Below, one piece after another: positions 47,219 through 55,238 of a stretch of 55,238 bases of DNA (position 1 is its first letter; the number at the start of each line of letters is the position of its first letter). Location: assembly GCA_030950375.1 (NCBI GenBank), contig JAUZRN010000032.1, positions 1 to 55,238 of the forward strand, in the 5' to 3' direction. The notes beneath the pieces are model-generated. The model was not told where the DNA came from, ran no database searches, and was given only the letters and a program-made list of their open reading frames with translations. Origin of the DNA: Rhodothermus sp. (GTDB taxonomy: Bacteria > Bacteroidota > Rhodothermia > Rhodothermales > Rhodothermaceae). A program made the translations under genes and the position numbers.

Positions 47219-47896
47219 TCAATCCAGTTCGCGAAGCAACGTATACGCAATTTCGGGAGGAAACCCTCGTCGTTGCAAAAAAGCCAGCAGCTTCTGCCGT
47301 CGTTTTCTGCGATCGGGCTCATTCTGGCACAGCAGCCTCCAGCGGCGCCGGGCCAGTGGACGAGCCACCGCCATCAGGTCAACCTCAGCCTGTGTCGCCG
47401 CCAGCGCTGCTGCGATAATGTCCGAAGCCACGCCACGCCGACGTAGTTCGGCCCGCAAGCGTTTTGGTCCATAGCCGCGTTCCATCAGACGTTCCTGCAC
47501 ATATGCCTGTGCATAGGCCCGATCGTTCAAAAAACCTTGCGTTTCCAGCCGGATGACCACCTGGTCAATCACCTCCTCCGGAAAGCCGGCCCGTTCCAGA
47601 CGTCGGCGTACCTCGTGGACTGTTCGCGGTCGATGTGCCAGATACTGTAAGGCGACTGCCCGCGCCTGCTGCTCCAGTTCGGCCCGGTAGAGCGCCTGCT
47701 GCATGGCCACCGAGAGCACCTGCCCTTCTTCAACCGGATGCGCACGCAATACCTCACGATGCACGCCCATCCAGAACGTGCCATCCACAAAGATGGATAC
47801 TCGTTCTGGATCCCGTGCCTGGGCCACAACACGGGTTACCGTTCCTTCGCGAAAGGCGGGCGGTGCAGTCGCCCGCAACGTTCGGGCTCGGCTCAT
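47219..47896 (-). CDS. recX: Regulatory protein RecX
   Basis: 225 residues; RecX inhibits RecA filaments. Three-helix repeats are clear: A-L-Q-Y-L-A-H-R-P-R-T-V-H-E-V-R-R-R-L-E, G-F-P-E-E-V-I-D-Q-V-V-I-R-L-E, then G-F-L-N-D-R-A-Y-A-Q-A-Y-V-Q-E-R and G-Y-G-P-K-R-L-R-A-E-L-R-R-R-G-V. A long N-terminal extension (1-70) is beta-rich, as in many Bacteroidota RecX. recA is not next to it. Its start overlaps the DUF4249 stop (ATGA). Confidence 0.88.
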   Translation of the reverse strand: MSRARTLRATAPPAFREGTVTRVVAQARDPERVSIFVDGTFWMGVHREVLRAHPVEEGQVLSVAMQQALYRAELEQQARAVALQYLAHRPRTVHEVRRRLERAGFPEEVIDQVVIRLETQGFLNDRAYAQAYVQERLMERGYGPKRLRAELRRRGVASDIIAAALAATQAEVDLMAVARPLARRRWRLLCQNEPDRRKRRQKLLAFLQRRGFPPEIAYTLLRELD

Positions 47897-48777
47897 GATC
47901 CTACCGTCAGTCGGAGCGAGTCCAGAGCAATGCCGGCCACGATCCCCAGCCCCCCTTCCACATTGGAGACAGGCTCCCGGCGTTCCGGCGATTCGCGTGT
48001 AACGGCAAAGCGGGCGTATGCTCGGCCACTGCGCAACAGCGCCACCCGCACGGTATGCACCGGCATCGGTGCATGTGCCGAATCGACAGGCACGGCATAG
48101 ACCCCGATCCAGCGCCGTCGTCCATCCACTTCCTGCGCGCTTTGCTGTTCCAGCAGTACCTGCTCAGTACGCAGAAACAGATCGACCACGACGGATGAAA
48201 AAGGCACGTCCGGTTGCAGATGCGGTCGTACCCAGTAGCTGCTGTCCGGATCATCCGGCGCCCACCACCAGAGCGTTACCTCTACGGGATACAGGAATCC
48301 TTCACGCCCACCGATGGCCAGGGAGTCATTGAGCACCAGCGAATCGAGCAAAACAGCCGGCACCGGATTCTTGGGAAACGATACCTGTACGCTATCGATC
48401 CGGATCGAAGGTGGCAGCACGTCGCGGGCTCGGATCAGCCGGCCACGCCACTGGATTTCCAGCATAAAGGCGGTCTGCGGCGTCAGCAATAGCTCGGTGT
48501 TTGCCGGGCGATAAAAGCCGGGCGTTGCCGGATCAGGATAATATGGCACCTGCAATGTATCAAGCTGGAGCATCACCTGAGCGTCTGTGACAGCCTGGGC
48601 ACCTTCGGAATCGTAAGGGCCGACCAGTGGACTGGTCTGTCGAAGTCGAATGGTCGGCGGAGGCGCACCGGTCTGCAGAAAGGCCTCAACCACCAGTACA
48701 GGCTCACTGGCCGGCACAACCATGTCACAGGCCCCCAGCCATACGGCCAGCAGGAGCAACCCGAAACGCTTTTTCAT
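47893..48777 (-). CDS. DUF4249-like outer-membrane lipoprotein
   Basis: 294 residues with a lipobox LGAC (Cys about residue 17) after a short signal peptide. The mature start V-L-V-V-E-A-F-L-Q-T-G-A-P-P-P-T-I-R-L-R-Q-T and the beta-rich middle match DUF4249, a family that accompanies TonB receptors in Bacteroidota. Its start overlaps the receptor stop (ATGA), so the two are made together; a role as the receptor's surface partner in place of SusD is likely. Confidence 0.8.
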   Translation of the reverse strand: MKKRFGLLLLAVWLGACDMVVPASEPVLVVEAFLQTGAPPPTIRLRQTSPLVGPYDSEGAQAVTDAQVMLQLDTLQVPYYPDPATPGFYRPANTELLLTPQTAFMLEIQWRGRLIRARDVLPPSIRIDSVQVSFPKNPVPAVLLDSLVLNDSLAIGGREGFLYPVEVTLWWWAPDDPDSSYWVRPHLQPDVPFSSVVVDLFLRTEQVLLEQQSAQEVDGRRRWIGVYAVPVDSAHAPMPVHTVRVALLRSGRAYARFAVTRESPERREPVSNVEGGLGIVAGIALDSLRLTVGS

Positions 48778-51434
48778 AGCTCCATCTGGAGTTCCAGCAA
48801 GGGAAGTAGCGGCACCCCACGTCGATCAATGATCCGCACGCCCGTCGCTGTTGGCTCGTAGCGGCGATCAATCACATTTCGATGATTCAACAGGTTGTAC
48901 AGGTAGAGTTCGACCTGCCAGCGCGCGCCCAACCAGCCGAAACGATAAGCCCACCGGGCATCGATCCGCCAGTAAGGAGGCAATCGACCATTGTTAATGT
49001 CGGGCCGGTAAAGATAGGTCACTGGTTCCGGCTCCAACGGATCGCTCAGTTCGTAGCGCGCTACAGGCACCGTGATCGGATAGCCACTGCGCAGCTCAGC
49101 GGCCAGCATTATCTCCCAGCGGGGACGGGTATAGCGCACGAAGGCATTCAGACTTCGGGGAACGTCGAATCGAGCGGGCCGCTCACGTCGCTCTCCGAGT
49201 GCTCGGTTCAGCGAGCGTCCGCCCCGGTAGCTTATCCAGAATTGCCAGGGATCGCGATCCACCCGCATCAGCGTTTCGATGCCAAAACTCCGAGCACGGG
49301 CCGGCAGGTACTGCCCCAGGAGCACGCCGGTCTCAATGCCCGGCCCTTCCAAGCCGTCTTTAGCCTGATACACGTCCTGCGGTAGCAATGTGGCGCGCAT
49401 CCGACGATAGTAGAGCTGGGTCCGTAGCGTCAACCACGGGTGAGGCCGCGCTTCCAGCTCAGCGGCTCCCTGCCAGGCAACAGCCGGCCGCACCCCAGAT
49501 CCGGCCGGTATCCAGCGCGTTGAGACGACATCGTACAGATAGGAGTATCGATCCCGCAGTTGATGCAGGTACTGCACATACCGCCCGACACTTACACGCA
49601 GCAGCAGCTGATTAGGACGCAGGCTGTAACGCATAGATAGCCGCGGCTCCAGCTCCACTGGCAACGCATCAAACCAGCTAAAGCGCATGCCTACCTGGGC
49701 CTCCCAGCGGGTCGTGGGACGCCACACGTGCTGCGCATACAGCGTGGTTTCCAACGCCTGCTGACGACTCCGTTGTACCAGCGTATCGATAGCTGCCGGA
49801 GCTCGCTGCACTCGGGCATCCAGTGTGCTCTGAAAGGTGCGATGCACGAGCTGCAGGCCCAGTTGGGTTTCATGCATCAGGGCGGCATAATGATTGGCCT
49901 CTACCCGGAGTCCCACATCCTCCAACCGTACCGTATAGTTCGAGGCAACCGCCGCACTACCGGTGGGCTTCACAAAGAAGGCCTCGCGTGCCCGATAGCC
50001 GGACGCATAGGCTACCGCACTCACAAAAAAGCGCCGGGTAGGTAGATACTGGTAGCGCAGGCTGAGTAATCGGTTGCCCCAGCGCTGGTCCACTTCGAAA
50101 AACAGATCAGCCGGCCGCAGCCATGATGAAAAGTCCAGGGAAAAATCAAACGGCAGGCGCAGATCCAGATCGTCTCCGCCTTCGTAGTAGCTGAGCGAAA
50201 GGCGATGGCGCACACTGGGTCGATAGGCCAGCTTGGCGCTGAGATCATAGAAATAGTAGCCGGTACGCAGCGTGTCGCGCCGGCCGTTTTCGTCTTCGAC
50301 TGGATGCTCGCGCCCGATAAGCTGATCCAGATAGGAGCGCCGTCCTGCAAGCATGAACGAGCTGATCGACGTGATCGGGCTTTCGACAACGAAACGCGCG
50401 CTGAGCGGACTGATCCCCAGCAGGGCACGCGGGCGCTCCCGACTCCCATCCCGCATTTCGGCCTCCAGCACAGCACTGAGACGTCCGCCATACTCAGCCG
50501 GAAAGGCCCCCTGATACAATCGAATCCCCTTGAAAGTCTCGGTCTGGAAAGTAGAAATCAAGCTGAAGGCATGCCAGGGATGATAGACCGGCGCTCCATC
50601 CAGCAGATAGAGATTCTGGTCAGGCGTCCCTCCCTGCACCAGCAGTCCACCGCTGACCTCACCGGAACGTTGCACCCCTGGTAGCCACTGGAGCACCTGA
50701 AATAGATCTTGTTCCCCCGGAAACGACGGCAGTCGTTCCAGATAGGGAGCAGGTAGGGAGATCGTCCCGGCCGTTGTTGCCTGCTCTTCCAGCGGCAGTC
50801 GACTGGCATCGATGCGCACCACGCCAATGCCCAGCGTGACCGGTTGCAACCAGAGCGTTTGCGGTTCACCACCGGCCCAGAGTACCGTGTCGAGAGCCGC
50901 ATAGCCCAGATACGAAACGCGTACGCGGTAAAAAGCACGGGCAAGGGCCGGCAGCGCGAAATAGCCTGCAGCATTTGTAATGGTACCTCGCCGCAGATCC
51001 GGTAGATAAATATGGGCTCCGGGCAACACTTCGCCTGTCTGCGCGTCGAGCACAAAGCCAGACAGCAACCCGGTCGATAGCCCCCAGCTACGCCGGCCCG
51101 AACGCGTTGCCACCAGCACGTACTGGTCTTCGCGAAGCCGCCGCGCCCGCAGGCTTGTCCCCTCCAGTATGCAGGCCAACGCTTCATCCACACGATTGCC
51201 CCGGTAGTGACAGGTGCTGCGTTGACGGGCAACCAGCCGTTGTGCATAGATCAGCCGGATGCCTGTCTGTGCCTCCAGCTGACGCAGAACTTCTGCCAGC
51301 GGCATCTCCCGCACCTCAATCGCTATCGAAGCACGCTGGGCGCGTACCGGCATCCCCATACCCCATCCAATCAGTAAGCCCAGCAGGCCCCATCTCCAAC
51401 ACGAACAACTTCGTTTCCAAGTCAGGAACGACAT
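48774..51434 (-). CDS. TonB-dependent receptor with STN signalling domain
   Basis: 886 residues. A signal peptide (about 1-32) is followed by an STN (secretin/TonB N-terminal) domain (I-A-I-E-V-R-E-M-P-L-A-E-V-L-R-Q-L-E, to about 110), which contacts FecR in signalling, a carboxypeptidase-regulatory-like domain (about 123-200), a plug with LFQVLQWLPGVQRSGEVSGG and LYLLDGAPVYHPWH, and a barrel. It lies between FecR and the DUF4249 lipoprotein. No SusD is linked. Substrate unknown. Confidence 0.9.
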   Translation of the reverse strand: MSFLTWKRSCSCWRWGLLGLLIGWGMGMPVRAQRASIAIEVREMPLAEVLRQLEAQTGIRLIYAQRLVARQRSTCHYRGNRVDEALACILEGTSLRARRLREDQYVLVATRSGRRSWGLSTGLLSGFVLDAQTGEVLPGAHIYLPDLRRGTITNAAGYFALPALARAFYRVRVSYLGYAALDTVLWAGGEPQTLWLQPVTLGIGVVRIDASRLPLEEQATTAGTISLPAPYLERLPSFPGEQDLFQVLQWLPGVQRSGEVSGGLLVQGGTPDQNLYLLDGAPVYHPWHAFSLISTFQTETFKGIRLYQGAFPAEYGGRLSAVLEAEMRDGSRERPRALLGISPLSARFVVESPITSISSFMLAGRRSYLDQLIGREHPVEDENGRRDTLRTGYYFYDLSAKLAYRPSVRHRLSLSYYEGGDDLDLRLPFDFSLDFSSWLRPADLFFEVDQRWGNRLLSLRYQYLPTRRFFVSAVAYASGYRAREAFFVKPTGSAAVASNYTVRLEDVGLRVEANHYAALMHETQLGLQLVHRTFQSTLDARVQRAPAAIDTLVQRSRQQALETTLYAQHVWRPTTRWEAQVGMRFSWFDALPVELEPRLSMRYSLRPNQLLLRVSVGRYVQYLHQLRDRYSYLYDVVSTRWIPAGSGVRPAVAWQGAAELEARPHPWLTLRTQLYYRRMRATLLPQDVYQAKDGLEGPGIETGVLLGQYLPARARSFGIETLMRVDRDPWQFWISYRGGRSLNRALGERRERPARFDVPRSLNAFVRYTRPRWEIMLAAELRSGYPITVPVARYELSDPLEPEPVTYLYRPDINNGRLPPYWRIDARWAYRFGWLGARWQVELYLYNLLNHRNVIDRRYEPTATGVRIIDRRGVPLLPLLELQMEL

Positions 51435-51509
51435 GCAAGGATCCTCCAGGCGTCGTGGGGGAACGCGCTTATCTTACGCCCAGAGAGATCGGGAGTTGTC
51501 CGGTAACCG

Positions 51510-52646
51510 TCAGCGGCGAGGCAGCAGATGGTATCCCTCCGCCGATTGCGCTAACTGGGCATCCAACGTAGCCGCCAGCGCCTGTAGGATTTCTGGCAGT
51601 GGCTGATCCTGCGCAAACGTTCCTACAATCGGCTCGACGGCCAACGAAGTATCCACCCGGATCGGAACGTTGTAAAAGCTTGAAAGGTAGCGGACAATCT
51701 CGCCCAGCGGCATTCCGTTGAAGATGTGCAGGCCCGTCCATGCCAGGGCCTCAGGCATCCGAACCGGCACAGGCGGTTCAGGAGTCTTTCCGGCTATCAC
51801 ACGGCTTCGCTGTCCCGGTGCCAACACTACCGGCCTCTCAGCACGTCCACGGCCGTTGAGCGCCACCCGTCCTTCGACCAGCACCACTTCGGTTTGCCCG
51901 TCGATGCTCCGCACCCCCAGGCGGGTGCCCAGTACCGTGACAATAGCTTCCGCCGTTTCGACAATAAAGGGCCGCGTGTCGGCCTGTACCTCCAGATATG
52001 CCTGTCCTTCAAGCTCCAGCCTTCGGTCAAAGCGTTCGGCATAACGTAGCACAGCCGGCCCTACCAGGCGGACGATAGACCCATCGGCCAGCGTGCGTAC
52101 CACAGACGTCCCTGCTGCCACGCGCCATTCAACCCGCTGCCCAACCTGCTGCCACCAGAGAATTCCGGCCAGTGCCAACACGACGCCCCCCAACGCCAGT
52201 CGTACCATCCAGCGATAGACCGGTCGACGACGTAAGGGACGCGATCGCCGTTCAGCAGCCCGGAGCCCGTGCCGTTTGGCGGTAAAGTGTGCGGCCCAAG
52301 CCTCCTCAAAGTCGGCACAGGCCGAAGTAATATCGGCGATCACCGTCTCCAGGGCCGGTAACGCCTGCAGTGCCCGCTCCAGTGCCGGACGCGCCTGCTC
52401 CAGTTCGGTTCGCTCCGTCGGCGTCAGCAACATCGCCCGGCCACTACGCGCCAACGCATAGAGCACAAGCAGCCGCCGATCAGGCACTGCTATCTCCAGC
52501 TGCGTCCGCAGATAGGCCTGTAGCGCCTCCCAGTGGATCAGCGCCCGCTCCAGCCTCGGATCTTGCTCCAACAAGGCCTGGAGCGCTTTCCGCTCTTCCG
52601 GCGTCAGCGCCTCCCAGAAAGGCGATGCGTTGAAATTAGCGGCCAT
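51510..52646 (-). CDS. FecR-family anti-sigma factor
   Basis: 378 residues. The cytoplasmic N-terminus is helical (W-E-A-L-T-P-E-E-R-K-A-L-Q-A-L-L), a single transmembrane helix (about 148-168, L-A-L-G-G-V-V-L-A-L-A-G-I-L) follows, then the FecR domain (V-V-R-T-L-A-D-G-S-I-V-R-L-V-G-P-A-V-L) and a C-terminal STN-like segment (P-L-G-E-I-V-R-Y-L-S-S-F-Y-N-V-P). It should hold the ECF sigma factor at the membrane until the receptor binds its ligand. It starts 76 bp after the sigma gene stop. Confidence 0.9.
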   Translation of the reverse strand: MAANFNASPFWEALTPEERKALQALLEQDPRLERALIHWEALQAYLRTQLEIAVPDRRLLVLYALARSGRAMLLTPTERTELEQARPALERALQALPALETVIADITSACADFEEAWAAHFTAKRHGLRAAERRSRPLRRRPVYRWMVRLALGGVVLALAGILWWQQVGQRVEWRVAAGTSVVRTLADGSIVRLVGPAVLRYAERFDRRLELEGQAYLEVQADTRPFIVETAEAIVTVLGTRLGVRSIDGQTEVVLVEGRVALNGRGRAERPVVLAPGQRSRVIAGKTPEPPVPVRMPEALAWTGLHIFNGMPLGEIVRYLSSFYNVPIRVDTSLAVEPIVGTFAQDQPLPEILQALAATLDAQLAQSAEGYHLLPRR

Positions 52647-52722
52647 CTTCGTTTTCGCTAACCGGCTGATTCCTGAGGGGCTTTCTACTAAAGCCGCCCG
52701 ATGCGTTTCCCAAGTAACAGGG

Positions 52723-53259
52723 CTACAACAACCAGCAGCTTAACAGCTGGCGTAGCTTCGCAAAGGCTCGTTTGACCTGCATTTTGACCGCCCCCTCTGT
52801 CGTATCGAGCATGCGCGCAATCTCCTGATAGCGATAGCCATAAGCCCGCAGCTCCAGAATACGGCGGGCATGTGGCGTAAGCGCCTGCAGGGCACGCTCC
52901 AGGTCGAACGGTAGCTCCTGCGCCTCCCCTGCCTGCACCACCGACGGCGGCTGCTCCGGATCATAAAGCGACTCCCGGGCATGATACCGCCCCCGATAAA
53001 AATCCTGCAGCTCAAACAGGGCTGCTTTCATGGCAAACGCTTTGAGTCGGGCATCATCCTTCAGGTCTGAGAGCCCCGTGTGCACCCGAAGCAGTGTATT
53101 CTGAACCAGATCATCAATTTCTGGGATGTCGCCCAGGCGCTTGAAAAAGAAGGCGCGCAGCACGGGCTGCAGCCGACGCAACAACAGATTCTGCGCCGCG
53201 GCTTCACCCTGCCGCGCGCGGGCTACCAGCTGCGCAGAAATATCCGACGCACGGGCCAT
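52723..53259 (-). CDS. ECF-type RNA polymerase sigma factor
   Basis: 178 residues. Region 2 (about 25-90) contains I-D-D-L-V-Q-N-T-L-L-R-V-H and region 4 (about 115-175) contains L-E-R-A-L-Q-A-L-T-P-H-A-R-R-I-L-E-L-R and the HTH Y-R-Y-Q-E-I-A-R-M-L-D-T-T-E-G-A-V-K-M-Q-V. Together with FecR and the STN receptor it makes a complete cell-surface signalling set. Confidence 0.93.
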   Translation of the reverse strand: MARASDISAQLVARARQGEAAAQNLLLRRLQPVLRAFFFKRLGDIPEIDDLVQNTLLRVHTGLSDLKDDARLKAFAMKAALFELQDFYRGRYHARESLYDPEQPPSVVQAGEAQELPFDLERALQALTPHARRILELRAYGYRYQEIARMLDTTEGAVKMQVKRAFAKLRQLLSCWLL

Positions 53260-53301
53260 TGCGATGCCTCCTGAGCGTTGCCGTCTGACGGCCCGTGTCC
53301 G

Positions 53302-53784
53302 TCAGATCGGTTCAAAACGATTCGCTTCCCGGTTTTTGCGCACTCGACCCGGAGAAAAAATACGGCCATTCATGGCAATATACACGCCTGGCGAAAGCGT
53401 CTGCACAGCCGCCAGCGCAAAACCAACATTGAAGGCCGCATCGCTGCTTTTGAAACGGGCCGGACTCAGCGAACCTACCAGCACGATGGTTTTACCTGGA
53501 ATACCCTGCAGCGCCTTGGCCGTTTCGATCATCGTGTCAGTCCCATGCGTGATCAAAATGCGCGGGCACGACTCCTGTCGCACCTTTTCCACGATAAGCG
53601 TTCGATCTGCTTCGGTCAGCTCCAGGCTGTCTTTTCGAAAAAGCGTCTCCAGCTCCCAGTCGATCGTAACGTTCGCTTCGCGGAGAATATCCACGATCTG
53701 CGGATCGCCCACTTCATAGGCACTTTTGGCATCGAAATACACTTTGTCGATGGTACCTCCTGTGGTAAAAATCTTTACCTTCAT
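53302..53784 (-). CDS. Single-domain asparaginase-like protein
   Basis: 160 residues from the ATG at 53784 (MKVKIFTTGGTIDKV), about half the length of a type I asparaginase. It has both N-terminal catalytic threonine motifs, TTGGTIDK and ITHGTDTMIETA, but ends after G-V-Y-I-A-M-N-G-R-I-F with no C-terminal domain. Stand-alone N-terminal domains of this size exist as a subfamily, so it is more likely a natural short form than a fragment. Activity is not proven. Confidence 0.8.
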   Translation of the reverse strand: MKVKIFTTGGTIDKVYFDAKSAYEVGDPQIVDILREANVTIDWELETLFRKDSLELTEADRTLIVEKVRQESCPRILITHGTDTMIETAKALQGIPGKTIVLVGSLSPARFKSSDAAFNVGFALAAVQTLSPGVYIAMNGRIFSPGRVRKNREANRFEPI

Positions 53785-53840
53785 GGTTCGCTCCATCTAC
53801 GGCAATACGGAAGCTGAGCGTTGCCCTGCGGTTTCCTGTC

Positions 53841-54272
53841 CTACAGGTCGAAGATAATGCGGGCATACCACTGCCCGTCCTGATGCTTCAGTTGGAGCCC
53901 ATGATATGTGATCGCCTTGACTTCGGTATAGATGGGATGTCGACTCGGCTCGATCGGCTCGCCCCAGGCCTGCGCCTGCAACTGTTGCTCAGTGAGCTGC
54001 TGGATGCTGAACCGTGAAAAAACCCAGCGCCTTGTGATATGATAAAAGTTTAATTCGGAAAGCCATCGCACCAGCAGCGCTTGCACGTCGGACGCCTCCA
54101 GGACAAATGGTACAGCCTTGCGGGGTACAACTGCTTCCGGATCGGTAAGAATGGCAAACAGTCCCCAGGCCGCTCGTTCGAAAAGCTCCGGTAACGATTC
54201 GGCCCAGACTTCAATACCGGTATCAGCCGTGTGGTCAAGCTCACGGAACCAGATTGGCGTGTTTTGTCCCAT
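53841..54272 (-). CDS. Archease-family protein
   Basis: 143 residues that match archease, a chaperone-like activator of RNA ligase RtcB. FRELDHTADTGIEVWAESL at the start carries the DHTAD motif; L-V-R-W-L-S-E-L-N-F follows and the C-terminus ends Y-A-R-I-I-F-D-L with the metal-binding aspartate. RtcB is not in the window. It is divergent from the phosphoribosyltransferase with a 51-bp gap that must hold both promoters. Confidence 0.88.
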   Translation of the reverse strand: MGQNTPIWFRELDHTADTGIEVWAESLPELFERAAWGLFAILTDPEAVVPRKAVPFVLEASDVQALLVRWLSELNFYHITRRWVFSRFSIQQLTEQQLQAQAWGEPIEPSRHPIYTEVKAITYHGLQLKHQDGQWYARIIFDL

Positions 54273-54323
54273 CTTTCCAGAGGTTGTACATTGTCCTCGA
54301 AGAGAGGTTTTCTTACGCCAGTT

Positions 54324-55022
54324 ATGGCAGCTTTTGTTCGCTTTCAGGATCGCCGCGATGCCGGTCGTCAGCTGGCTCGCCTGCTAAGGCCGTATCGGGT
54401 TGAACGTCCACTGATTCTGGGTCTGCCGCGTGGTGGCGTGGTGGTCGCCTACGAGATTGCCCGGACGCTGCAAGCGCCGCTCGACGTGATGGTGGCGCGT
54501 AAAATCGGTGCACCACAACAGCCGGAGCTGGCAATTGGCGCCGTAGCTCCTGGCGGTGTTGTGTTCTTTTATCCATACGCCCTGCGCGCACTGGGTATCA
54601 CGCCGGAGATGGCCCGTCGGCTGGCTGAACGCGCCCAGCAGGAGCTTGCCCGTCGCATTCGTCGCTATCGAGGCGATCAGCCCATGCCGGACGTGCACGG
54701 GCGCACCGTGATTGTAGTGGACGATGGGCTGGCAACCGGTGCCACAGCCCTGGCGGCCATCCGTGCGTTGCGTCGCCAACAGCCTCGACGTATCGTGCTG
54801 GCCGCCGGGGTGTGTGCTCCGGAAACAGCCGAAGCGCTGGAGCCTGAAGTGGACGACCTGGTGTGCGTCGCCACTCCCGAAGACTTTGTGGCCGTCGGCC
54901 AGTGGTACGATGACTTTCGGCCTGTCAGCGACGAGGAAGTGATCGCATTGCTTGAAGAGGCCCGCCGCTGGAATGCTCCTGAAGCGTCTGCTGCCTCCGA
55001 CAACCCCGAAGATACTGCGTAA
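54324..55022 (+). CDS. Phosphoribosyltransferase-domain protein
   Basis: 232 residues from the ATG at 54324 (MAAFVRFQDRRDAGRQLARL). Early L-I-L-G-L-P-R-G-G-V-V-V-A-Y-E-I-A and D-V-M-V-A-R-K-I-G-A-P are typical of the family, and the PRPP-binding loop is VIVVDDGLATGATALAAI (about 132-149). This is the common stand-alone type found in many bacteria, often near dienelactone hydrolase-like genes; its base or substrate is unknown. The tail is acidic. Confidence 0.85.
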   Translation: MAAFVRFQDRRDAGRQLARLLRPYRVERPLILGLPRGGVVVAYEIARTLQAPLDVMVARKIGAPQQPELAIGAVAPGGVVFFYPYALRALGITPEMARRLAERAQQELARRIRRYRGDQPMPDVHGRTVIVVDDGLATGATALAAIRALRRQQPRRIVLAAGVCAPETAEALEPEVDDLVCVATPEDFVAVGQWYDDFRPVSDEEVIALLEEARRWNAPEASAASDNPEDTA

Positions 55023-55188
55023 ATGCCCGCCGCTTTCAGCTTGCAGTCCACCTTACCTGTCCGAATACAAGTGACTGCTCGGAATCACCATCGCACGGCT
55101 CTGTTTTTCCACGGTCCGACAGCACAGTGGCACCCCCTATTTTTTGCGAAACCGAAAGCCGGGCACCGCGGTTTAGTCAGGCAAACGA

Positions 55189-55238
55189 GCCCGGGTGGCG
55201 GAACTGGTAGACGCGCGTGACTCAAAATCACGTGGCCT
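55189..55238 (+). tRNA. tRNA-Leu (anticodon CAA), 3' part outside window
   Basis: Acceptor 5' strand GCCCGGG, the leucine-type D arm GCGGAACTGGTAGACGC and anticodon stem CGTGA/TCACG around loop CTCAAAA (anticodon CAA) are present; the window ends in the long variable arm. The 166 bp between it and the previous stop show no gene. Confidence 0.9.

Overview
The window looks like chromosome from a moderately thermophilic member of the Rhodothermota/Bacteroidota side of the tree, most like Rhodothermus. This is inference from gene content, not a database match: a SusC/SusD pair, an ECF sigma/FecR/TonB-receptor set, a GWxTD protein, a PUR-family DUF3276 protein, two bacillithiol genes (bshB1, bshC), high GC and few strong Shine-Dalgarno sites. 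Most genes are housekeeping and sit on the minus strand; only the left 13.6 kb and the last kilobase are mainly plus strand.

Layout. 1-5137: a Cys-rich unknown protein cut by the window edge, a 0.5 kb gap, then a tight three-gene operon (asparagine-synthetase-like enzyme without its glutaminase cysteine, radical SAM protein, flavin-halogenase-like FAD protein), the best candidate for an undescribed pathway. 5197-6422: a small unknown protein and a UPF0489 protein. 6476-13581: promoter, SusC, SusD and a GWxTD protein. 13584-16900: a lipoprotein and aconitase. 17141-17213: tRNA-Ala(CGC), into whose 3' end a 6.6 kb island is integrated (17201-23843). The island carries a tyrosine integrase, an unknown protein, an AlpA/excisionase-type HTH protein, a primase-helicase with iteron-like repeats in its 3' coding end, and two unknown proteins. 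A 17-bp direct repeat bounds it, and the tRNA's terminator now lies beyond the far end. It has the core gene set of a phage satellite but no visible capsid, packaging or conjugation genes.

24124-42573 (minus strand): nadD, bamD, a PBP-activator-like lipoprotein regulator, guaA, gcvH, the efp-accB-accC operon with a good promoter, bshB1, leuS, an outer-membrane barrel, an HD hydrolase, bshC, a bifunctional-nuclease/UVR protein, hisC, hisD and the PUR-family protein. These cover NAD, GMP, fatty-acid, histidine and low-molecular-weight thiol synthesis, plus outer-membrane assembly.

42710-53259 (minus strand) reads, in transcription order: ECF sigma factor, FecR anti-sigma, STN-TonB receptor, DUF4249 lipoprotein, recX, AI-2E transporter, a membrane protein broken by one in-frame TAG, a SpoIIE-type phosphatase and purine nucleoside phosphorylase. 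Seven of these nine overlap or nearly touch, which suggests one long transcript led by a cell-surface signalling module. The right end holds a single-domain asparaginase, archease, a phosphoribosyltransferase and the first two-thirds of tRNA-Leu(CAA).
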